DNA of 64,000 nt from CAVSWT01 sp963731745 (GTDB lineage: Bacteria > Bacteroidota > Ignavibacteria > Ignavibacteriales > Ignavibacteriaceae): assembly GCA_963731745.1 (NCBI GenBank), contig CAVSWT010000015.1, forward strand, positions 186,001-250,000. The letters run 5' to 3'. A program made the translations under genes and the position numbers. Positions 54,971 to 62,142 of this stretch are shown in pieces (position 1 is the first letter of the stretch; every line of letters starts with the position of its first letter). The notes below the pieces were generated by a model that saw only the letters and a program-made list of their open reading frames with translations, made no database searches and was not told where the DNA came from.

Positions 54971-55870
54971 ATGAAGTCAAACTTTAAAAATATTTTCTTC
55001 TTGCTAGTCTTAATATTCTGTTTTCAAAACACATTTGCTCAAAAAGATTCTTTAAGAATAAAGATTAATTCCATTATTAATCAGGCAAAAGCCGATGTTG
55101 GAGTTGCGCTAATTGGAATTGAAAACAATGACACTTTAACATTTAATGATGAAATTCATTACCCCATGCAAAGTGTATTTAAGTTTCCGTTGGCTTTAAA
55201 AGTTTTGAGAGAAGTTGATAATGGAAAATTCTCACTTGACCAAAAAATCCACGTAAAAAAAAGTGATTTACTTCCGGATACCTGGAGCCCATTACGGAAA
55301 AAATACCCTGACGGAAATGTAGATATATCTCTCCGAGAAATATTAACGTTAACTGTTTCGTTAAGTGATAATAATGGCTGCGATATTCTTTTCAGGCTTT
55401 TAGGAGGCACCGATAAGGTAAATAAATTCGTCCACAATCTTGGTATTAAAGAAATGCAAATCGCTGCAAATGAAGAGGAAATGCATAAAGAATGGAATGT
55501 TCAATTTAAAAACTGGGCTTTACCTTCAGCAATGGCGCAGCTGCTAAAAAAATTTGCTGTAGATAGTATACTTTCTAAATCAAGCAAAGATTTTCTCTGG
55601 GATGTTATGGAATCAACTGTTACGGGCTCAAAAAGGATAAAAGGACAATTACCCAAGGGAACAAAGGTAGCTCATAAAACCGGATCCTCGGGGACAAATG
55701 ATGAGGGTATCACTGCAGCAACAAATGACATTGGGATTGTTACTCTTCCAAACGGAAATCATTTTGTAATCGTAGTTTTTGTTTCTAATTCCCCGGCAGA
55801 TGAAAAAACTCGTGATAAAATCATCTCTGATATTTCAAAAGCAGCCTGGGACTATTATTTAAAGAAATAG
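54971..55870 (+). CDS. Class A beta-lactamase (subclass A2 type)
   Basis: 299 residues with a signal peptide ending FAQ. Motifs: S68-V-F-K71, S132-D-N134, the Glu-rich ANEEEMHKEW (Glu166 equivalent) and K236-T-G238. The EEEMH and SDNNGCD forms and the YPMQSVFKF start are those of the Bacteroidota subclass A2 (CfxA/PER/CblA-like). It should hydrolyse beta-lactams in the periplasm. It sits beside chromosomal genes without mobile-element marks, so it is probably intrinsic. Confidence 0.93.
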   Translation: MKSNFKNIFFLLVLIFCFQNTFAQKDSLRIKINSIINQAKADVGVALIGIENNDTLTFNDEIHYPMQSVFKFPLALKVLREVDNGKFSLDQKIHVKKSDLLPDTWSPLRKKYPDGNVDISLREILTLTVSLSDNNGCDILFRLLGGTDKVNKFVHNLGIKEMQIAANEEEMHKEWNVQFKNWALPSAMAQLLKKFAVDSILSKSSKDFLWDVMESTVTGSKRIKGQLPKGTKVAHKTGSSGTNDEGITAATNDIGIVTLPNGNHFVIVVFVSNSPADEKTRDKIISDISKAAWDYYLKK

Positions 55871-55926
55871 AAATCATTGAAATATTACATAAGTTTTCAA
55901 AAAAATTATAAAATAAGGGAGATGTA

Positions 55927-56349
55927 ATGGAACCAATGGTGTTATCCGACAAAAATCAGTTTCCTACCGAAGAAATAGTTTTTTCGCATATTGGGAAAAC
56001 TAAAACATTGTGGATTTCAATCTTCGAATTTATCCACACAAATTATCCGGAAATTTCTGAAGAGTGGAGATATTATAACGACGGCAAAAGCTGGCTGCTG
56101 AAAGCAACAAAAAAATCTAAAACAATTTTCTGGCTTTCTGTAATTAAAAATACTTTCCGGATTACTTTTTATTTTACAGACAAAGGGGAAGAATTAATTA
56201 ATAAAAGTTCTATCTCTGATGAGCTTAAAGAGAATTTTAAAGATGGGAAAAGATATAACAAGATTCGCGGCATAACCGTCGGCTTTAAAAATAAAAAAGA
56301 TGTTAACTATGCAAAGGAATTGATCGGGATTAAACTTAGCATTAAATAG
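55927..56349 (+). CDS. DUF3788 family protein
   Basis: 140 residues. The pattern EEWRYYNDGKSWLLKATKKSKTIFWLSVIKNTFRITFYF and late KRYNKIRGITVGFKNKKDVNYAKELIGIKL correspond to DUF3788, cytoplasmic proteins of unknown function. It has a weak GGGAG site and follows the beta-lactamase by 57 bases; a shared transcript is possible. Confidence 0.8.
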   Translation: MEPMVLSDKNQFPTEEIVFSHIGKTKTLWISIFEFIHTNYPEISEEWRYYNDGKSWLLKATKKSKTIFWLSVIKNTFRITFYFTDKGEELINKSSISDELKENFKDGKRYNKIRGITVGFKNKKDVNYAKELIGIKLSIK

Positions 56350-56486
56350 TAATTAATTTTCAAAACTGACATTTTCATCCTTCCATTAATATTATTAAAT
56401 TAAAAATATATTGAAACAGTAAACCCTGCTCAACTCCCGATAACAATTATAGATTTAATTATTATAAATAATGAAGGGATAATGAT

Positions 56487-58469
56487 TTGAAATCCATTAC
56501 CATATTAGCGGCTATTACTTTTAGTTTTTTACCATTTACCTTTTTTTCACAGGAATTTATTCAGGTTGCTTCCGATGAATGGCATTTTGAAACAGCCTCC
56601 TCACATCAAACTTTTATTCCTTTTGGTACTAATTATTATGATCCTAACACTTACCATTCTGATCCATACGCTGCATATGATGTAATTGGAAAATTTGATT
56701 CGGCGCGAACCGACCGTCAGCTTGCAAAACTTGCTGGAATTGGTGCCAACATTGTCCGTATTTTTTTGTCCCCGGTTGTTTTCGAACCACATATATTTCA
56801 ATTAAATGAATCAAGCTTTAAAACATTGGATACATTGGTCGCCGTTATAAAGAAAAACAATCTTTATGTAATCTTTGATTTATTAAATACCTGGGAAGGA
56901 GAACCTACCTGGCAGAGTTGGGAATATTTTGCAGAAGATCAAACTTTGCGGGGATTTGAGTTTTTATTAAAAGCGTTTGGTGAACGATATGCGGATGAAC
57001 CAACTATCTTTTCGTGGGACTTACAAAATGAACCAGCAGCGCGCGGGTCTGGTTCCGGTATAATGGGTGATCTATTTGGAGTATGGGTTCGCTTCAAATA
57101 TGGCTCCGAATCCAATCTAACCAATGCCTGGGCTGATTACCCGGTTTCGGGCGAATCGTGGCAGCAAATAAAACCACCAGCTTATGATGATTTTGTGAAT
57201 CAAGAATCATATGGCAGTGTGCGTTTTTATGATTTCCAACTTTTTCGGGAAGACATTGCTTACAATTGGGTTCGCCGTTTAACAGATGCTCTTAGAGTGA
57301 AAGATACTCATCATATGATAACAGTTGGACTGGATCAGCATTCTGCTCCATTCAAACCTGATGGAACATTTTATAAACCTTATACAGCTTTTAATCCGCA
57401 AAAGCTTTCGCCGCTTTTAGATTATAGTTCAATACATGGCTATGATTGGTGGGGAGAATATGTGAATGAATTCATAGAAGGATTACTTCGTTATTCTTAC
57501 ACTGGCAAACCTGTTGTGCTGGAAGAATTTAGTTTAACTGAATTGAACAACTCTTTAAAATCAATTCAACGTTCCGGCTCAGGCTGGCTGCAGTGGACTG
57601 CATTTGCATCAAATGCAGATTGGTCGTCATGTCTTTTCGATTCAAGTGAACAGATTACTTCGATTGGTACTGCATTTAAAAACATTGCTGACTCTGTAAA
57701 ACAAAATATCTCGTCTCGCTTGGGCGATTCACAAATGATTGATATGGATTTAAATGATGTATTAGTTTCACGTTCGGCACAGGATTCTGTTTATCGCAAA
57801 TATGTAAAAGCAGTTCATGATAGGAATAGTCCCGCAGGCTTCAATATTATTAATTATCAGCCGCCAAATTTTTTAAAATTAAAAATTCCTGCCGAAAATG
57901 AACAGGTTAAAATTGGTGAAAATTTTAACGTCCAATGGGTTATGATCAACTGGGATATTATTTATAAAACTACTCTAGATTTAAAGTTATCGAGAGATGC
58001 TGGAATGAGTTGGGAATTTATCAGTTCGAATGTAACGAATACCGGTTCATTCAGTTGGACTGTAAGCGGGCCTATAAGCGACTCATGTATAATTGCCGTT
58101 GTTGATCATAATGACAGTACTATATTCAGCAAGCATAACTTTAAAATTGATGCTGCCACAGAGGTTGAAAAATTTGATAAGAATATTCCATCTAATTATT
58201 CTCTCGAACAAAACTATCCGAATCCTTTTAACCCAACTACAAAAATCAAATATTCAATTCCTTTTGTAGAGACACATCACGCTATAACTGTGCAGATAAA
58301 AGTGTACGACTTGCTTGGAAACGAAGTTGCAACCCTTGTTAATGAAAGAAAACAGCCTGGAAAATATGAGGTTGATTTTAATGCTAAAAAATTACCAAGT
58401 GGAGTTTATTTCTATAGATTAAAAGTTAGAGATTTTATACAAACAAGGAAAATGATTTTATTGAGATAA
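56487..58469 (+). CDS. Secreted glycoside hydrolase (GH5-like) with T9SS sorting domain
   Basis: 660 residues; TTG start, signal peptide ending FFSQ. A GH5-like barrel covers about residues 25-380: catalytic acid Glu182 in WDLQNEPAA and nucleophile in VLEEFS (Glu346 or 347); YSSIHGYDWW is typical too. Then a linker domain, and from about 575 the T9SS type A sorting domain (YSLEQNYPNPFNPTTKIKYS... GVYFYRLK... QTRKMILLR). It is therefore exported and attached or released via type IX secretion. Mannanase or cellulase specificity cannot be told. Confidence 0.88.
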   Translation: MKSITILAAITFSFLPFTFFSQEFIQVASDEWHFETASSHQTFIPFGTNYYDPNTYHSDPYAAYDVIGKFDSARTDRQLAKLAGIGANIVRIFLSPVVFEPHIFQLNESSFKTLDTLVAVIKKNNLYVIFDLLNTWEGEPTWQSWEYFAEDQTLRGFEFLLKAFGERYADEPTIFSWDLQNEPAARGSGSGIMGDLFGVWVRFKYGSESNLTNAWADYPVSGESWQQIKPPAYDDFVNQESYGSVRFYDFQLFREDIAYNWVRRLTDALRVKDTHHMITVGLDQHSAPFKPDGTFYKPYTAFNPQKLSPLLDYSSIHGYDWWGEYVNEFIEGLLRYSYTGKPVVLEEFSLTELNNSLKSIQRSGSGWLQWTAFASNADWSSCLFDSSEQITSIGTAFKNIADSVKQNISSRLGDSQMIDMDLNDVLVSRSAQDSVYRKYVKAVHDRNSPAGFNIINYQPPNFLKLKIPAENEQVKIGENFNVQWVMINWDIIYKTTLDLKLSRDAGMSWEFISSNVTNTGSFSWTVSGPISDSCIIAVVDHNDSTIFSKHNFKIDAATEVEKFDKNIPSNYSLEQNYPNPFNPTTKIKYSIPFVETHHAITVQIKVYDLLGNEVATLVNERKQPGKYEVDFNAKKLPSGVYFYRLKVRDFIQTRKMILLR

Positions 58470-58500
58470 ATTTTGCTTCTATAAAGTTATTTAGCTCTAC

Positions 58501-58812
58501 ATGGGAATAAAAAACTTCTTACAAATAGTTGCAGCTATATATATTTGTGTAGTCTTGTTCTTTTGGGTATACTCTTTTTTTAAGGGGCTAAAGATAGTTA
58601 AATATTTAAAGCTAAATCACTCAGGCAAATGGAAAGAGTTAGACAAACCATATCCTAATTATTTAAATTCTGTGTCTGTACGTAAATGGAGAAAGTTAAT
58701 TTCTCAAAAAGGATATCTTTTACTTAACGACAAAAATTTAAGTCAACTATGCGAAGCACAAAAAAAATTGGAAAGAAACACTGTAATTTTAACAGTAAGC
58801 TTTTTGGTTTAA
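58501..58812 (+). CDS. Small one-helix membrane protein
   Basis: 103 residues, one N-terminal helix (about 8-28), then a basic domain. The end YLLLNDKNLSQLCEAQKKLERNTVILTVSFLV looks a little like UspB, but the second helix is cut short. Unknown function; 31 bases after the glycoside hydrolase gene, so probably in the same transcript. Confidence 0.45.
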   Translation: MGIKNFLQIVAAIYICVVLFFWVYSFFKGLKIVKYLKLNHSGKWKELDKPYPNYLNSVSVRKWRKLISQKGYLLLNDKNLSQLCEAQKKLERNTVILTVSFLV

Positions 58813-58964
58813 ACATTCCAACTAGTAAAAAATTTATTTTAAATATAACATCTTACAATAAAATGTTACTTCATTAAAATAGCCTATTTGTTCTATTGCC
58901 CGTCTCATTCTCTTTTTTGAAATTTCTACGCTTAAAAAAAATATTAAAGTAAAAGGACCTACTT

Positions 58965-59786
58965 ATGAAAAAATTATTAGTTCTAATTCCAATATTATTT
59001 TTACTATTCGGTTTTTCACTTAGTCGGATAATGGACCAAAAGATGCAAGATGTTCTAAGCCAAATTCAATATTCTGATCAAAGTGCAAAATATATGATCT
59101 TCGATAATTGTAAAGGCCCATCATTTTATTATCCAAACCCAATGAAATTAAAAGCTCTTGCTTCAAATGAAAAGGCGGCAATGGTTTCTGTAGTTGGAGA
59201 TTATGTAAAATCGTATGTTGCTTCTGATGAATTTTTACAGAGGTATAAGGAATTTAAAGAGCAGCAAAAACCAACGCCCCCGGAAAAGCCGCAGACAGCC
59301 AAAGAAATGAAGGAAGCACAGAAAGCATCCATAAAAGAGGGAATTGAGAATTTAAAAAAAACCAAAGCTGCTATGCCGAAAGATCAGCAGGCAACTTTTG
59401 ATGAAACAATAAAATCATTTCAAGATCAATTAAAAGATCTTGATGATCCCAATAAATCCATTTACAATGATGATTTTGATAAAATGATGCAGCAAAGTTA
59501 TCAGCAGCAAATGAGTGAATATAATACAAAAGTTGATGAATGGAACAAGCAATATCCAGATAATCCAAAACCAATGATTAAAAAATGGCTTCAAGCATTT
59601 TTAGATGCATCAAAAGATATTGATTACACTGCAAAAACAATTGACGGAGAATATGGGAAAAAATTATTCGCCAGCACCGTGTATGAAAGAAAGCCATATG
59701 AATGGAAACTATTCTACCGGGTTGGAAAAGAAACTGTAGATGCAGGCAGAAAATATGCTGAAGCCTGGCTGAATGAATTGAAATAA
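58965..59786 (+). CDS. Exported helical protein of unknown function
   Basis: 273 residues, with an N-terminal hydrophobic segment (5-20) that may be a signal. Long amphipathic helices with many Lys/Glu/Gln (KEFKEQQKPTPPEKPQTAKEM, QQMSEYNTKVDEWNKQ) suggest coiled coil. I do not recognise a domain. An AAAGGA site precedes the ATG. It is followed by a MITE-like element. Confidence 0.6.
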   Translation: MKKLLVLIPILFLLFGFSLSRIMDQKMQDVLSQIQYSDQSAKYMIFDNCKGPSFYYPNPMKLKALASNEKAAMVSVVGDYVKSYVASDEFLQRYKEFKEQQKPTPPEKPQTAKEMKEAQKASIKEGIENLKKTKAAMPKDQQATFDETIKSFQDQLKDLDDPNKSIYNDDFDKMMQQSYQQQMSEYNTKVDEWNKQYPDNPKPMIKKWLQAFLDASKDIDYTAKTIDGEYGKKLFASTVYERKPYEWKLFYRVGKETVDAGRKYAEAWLNELK

Positions 59787-59809
59787 ATTATTTTAACATA
59801 AATATTTTA

Positions 59810-59925
59810 GAGACTTTCTCAGAACAAGCATTCCAGGCTTGACCCGAAAGCTAAATTGTAATTTTGATGATTAACAAATGCTGAATCAAATTCAGCATGA
59901 CAAACTGTTGTTTTGAGATAGTCTC
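59810..59925. mobile_element. MITE-like element, 116 bases
   Basis: Terminal inverted repeats GAGACTTTCTCAGAACAA (59810-59827) and its partner TTGTTTTGAGATAGTCTC (59908-59925) agree at 16 of 18 positions. Inside are two smaller inverted repeats, ATGCTGAA/TTCAGCAT (59878-59898) and AAGC/GCTT. There is no coding frame. This is the structure of a non-autonomous transposon. Target-site duplications are not evident. Confidence 0.6.
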
Positions 59926-59930
59926 CTTTT

Positions 59931-60719
59931 TTAATCCTTCCTTGCATCCAATGGCTGAAGTTCGATTCCAAAATGTTTTTTTAGTAGAAAGTTAAATTCG
60001 ATGTCTCCATCAAATTCAAGTTTAATTTTTGAACTATCCTCAGTAATTGTTAATGACTTATTGCTTAAGGTAACTCTGCCGGTTTCTGTTGCAATTGTAC
60101 ATAAAGTCCTTGTTCTAAAATGTGAAGTTGGACTGTCCTGTTGGAATGCACACATCTTCATATAACTTTCAAATTTTTGCGGAGCGGTTGAAAAACTATA
60201 TTGAATTATCCATCGTCTTTCTTCTTTTCTTTGCAATTCAAATAAATCATTTCTTTTCTTAACAACCCTATATTCTCCGCTTACATCTTTAGCCTTTCCA
60301 TTTGGCATTTCGATTGGGTTTCTGAAAGAATCGCCAAATCCGACATCAACCAGGAAATCTTTATCAAGTAATCCTTTTTTCAAATGGACCAGCAACGCCA
60401 TATGATCAAACTCAGGGCCGAATTCTTTTTTTTGTTGATTATAAACCCGCGCCGATAACATATCTACTTTAAAATCCAGCTTAGTAAGCAGCCAATAAAA
60501 CAGTCCGTTCAATTCATAACAAAATCCCCCGCGTTTAGTTGGAATTATTTTGTTATAAATTTTGAATAAGTTTAATTCTATTTTTGCTCTTTCAGGAATA
60601 TCGAGATCTTCAAAGGGAATTGAGAGTAAATGTCGATTTTGAAGTTCGGTTAAAAATTTTAGAGTCGGCTTCTTTCTTTCGATAATTCCGATTCGATGTA
60701 AATATGACTTTGGATTCAT
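59931..60719 (-). CDS. nat: Arylamine N-acetyltransferase
   Basis: 262 residues. The catalytic triad is complete: Cys67 in RGGFCYELNGLF, His106 in FDHMALLV and Asp125 in LVDVGFGDS. NATs acetylate aromatic amines and hydrazines with acetyl-CoA in the cytoplasm. The gene ends 5 bases from the MITE-like element. Confidence 0.95.
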   Translation of the reverse strand: MNPKSYLHRIGIIERKKPTLKFLTELQNRHLLSIPFEDLDIPERAKIELNLFKIYNKIIPTKRGGFCYELNGLFYWLLTKLDFKVDMLSARVYNQQKKEFGPEFDHMALLVHLKKGLLDKDFLVDVGFGDSFRNPIEMPNGKAKDVSGEYRVVKKRNDLFELQRKEERRWIIQYSFSTAPQKFESYMKMCAFQQDSPTSHFRTRTLCTIATETGRVTLSNKSLTITEDSSKIKLEFDGDIEFNFLLKKHFGIELQPLDARKD

Positions 60720-60890
60720 GTATAAAAATTTATTGTGGGGAATTATGATAAGAATAATATTTAAATTTTGGCATAAATACTACATATTAATTGTAACAAT
60801 TCCGTGAACAAATTTTGCTTTGTTTGTGATGAATATTTTTTATTAATTGTATAAAGTTGTAACGGAAAAAGTTATCTCATTAACATATAA

Positions 60891-60917
60891 ACACGGGTTC
60901 TTTGAGAAACCGGTTTT
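60891..60917. repeat. Degenerate palindromic repeat, possible copy 4
   Basis: ACGGGTTCT...AGAAACCGGT pair over a TTTG loop with a mismatch, close to the GGGTTT/AAACCC family at 41741, 43453 and 50235. It lies 20 bases upstream of msrB. Confidence 0.35.
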
Positions 60918-60936
60918 ATAAAAAACAAGATTTGAT

Positions 60937-61485
60937 ATGAAACGAATCACATTTATAGCATTAGCTTTTGTATTTTTAATTAGCTGTCAAAAGATTGCTC
61001 AGACTAATAACAAAAATGGAAATAATATGAACAACACAAAGCCGAATAACCCTTATTACTCAAGAACGGATACTTCAAAATTAGATTTGCCTGACTCCGA
61101 ATGGAAAAAAATTCTTCCGCATGATATGTATGAAGTAGCAAGGAAAAAAGCTACGGAACGAGCTTATACTGGAAAATATTGGGATGATACTAAAACCGGG
61201 ACTTATTATTGTGCGGCTTGCGGAAATGCGCTTTTTAAATCTGATTCGTGGTTTGCAAGCGGCTGCGGATGGCCAAGCTTTTTTGAACCGATTAGAAAAA
61301 ACAGTGTTATTTATGAACATGATTCCTCATACGGAATGGATAGAACAGAAGTTATGTGTGGAAGATGCGGCGCTCATCTCGGGCATGTTTTTGATGACGG
61401 CCCGCCGCCGACCGGGAAAAGATTTTGTATGAATTCTATCGTTTTAGATTTTGAACCTGATCAAAAAGCGGAAACAAAAAAGTAA
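60937..61485 (+). CDS. msrB: Peptide methionine (R)-S-oxide reductase, lipoprotein
   Basis: 182 residues. Lipobox ISC (Cys17). MsrB domain with zinc Cys92/Cys95 and Cys141/Cys144, and catalytic Cys164 in KRFCMNS; SGCGWPSFFEPI and HLGHVFDDGPPPTGKR are diagnostic. It repairs methionine-R-sulfoxide in the cell envelope, in agreement with the envelope sodC in the same window. Confidence 0.96.
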   Translation: MKRITFIALAFVFLISCQKIAQTNNKNGNNMNNTKPNNPYYSRTDTSKLDLPDSEWKKILPHDMYEVARKKATERAYTGKYWDDTKTGTYYCAACGNALFKSDSWFASGCGWPSFFEPIRKNSVIYEHDSSYGMDRTEVMCGRCGAHLGHVFDDGPPPTGKRFCMNSIVLDFEPDQKAETKK

Positions 61486-61487
61486 AA

Positions 61488-62039
61488 TTAGTTTTTAATT
61501 AATTTTTTTACTTGAACTGCTTGATTGAAATGGCGTTTTTCATGGGCAATTAAAATATCAAAAGTTTTATCTATCCGGTAAAATATATTTTTGTTTGCCG
61601 GTGAAGATAAAATTTTATTCTGCTGAATTAATTCTTTACAGTCATCAATTTCATCTTTTAATCTTTTCTGTTCATTTGAAAATTCACTCAAGATATTTGT
61701 ATCGATATTTCCAGTCTCAGGCTGCCACACGGGAAAAGTTTTCGTTTTTCTTTTATATTCAGGCGAAACTGTTTTTAAAATTAAATTTCCAAAAACATCC
61801 GCTAAGAAACTTAATTTTGCCATAACCGGTAATTTATAATTATTCGATTTTAGCTGTTCAAATATTGGATAATAAGATTTATTCGTGACTATCAAATGCT
61901 CAATAATTTGGGCAACACTCCATGTGTCTGGATTAGGTTTCCAGTTTAATTCTTTTTTATCAAGAATCTGGAATTCATCATTAAAGCTTTTTGTTATGCT
62001 ATCAATAGAATCCTTCCATTGCTGTACGTGTTCGCTCAT
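61488..62039 (-). CDS. DinB-family protein
   Basis: 183 residues, a four-helix bundle. The metal-type His appear in IIEHLIVTNKSYY and IAHEKRHFNQAVQVKKL; WKPNPDTWSVAQIIEHL is the family's start. Relatives are YfiT/DinB-type bundle proteins, some of which are metal-dependent thiol transferases. The stop lies only 3 bases from msrB's stop on the other strand. Confidence 0.88.
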   Translation of the reverse strand: MSEHVQQWKDSIDSITKSFNDEFQILDKKELNWKPNPDTWSVAQIIEHLIVTNKSYYPIFEQLKSNNYKLPVMAKLSFLADVFGNLILKTVSPEYKRKTKTFPVWQPETGNIDTNILSEFSNEQKRLKDEIDDCKELIQQNKILSSPANKNIFYRIDKTFDILIAHEKRHFNQAVQVKKLIKN

Positions 62040-62142
62040 ATATTTCTCGATTAGATTGAAATTATTTATTTGAAAGGCAGATTAGAAAAAAACATTTAGT
62101 TTTTTAAAGGATCTAAAATATAAATTATTAATTTGAGGTCAA

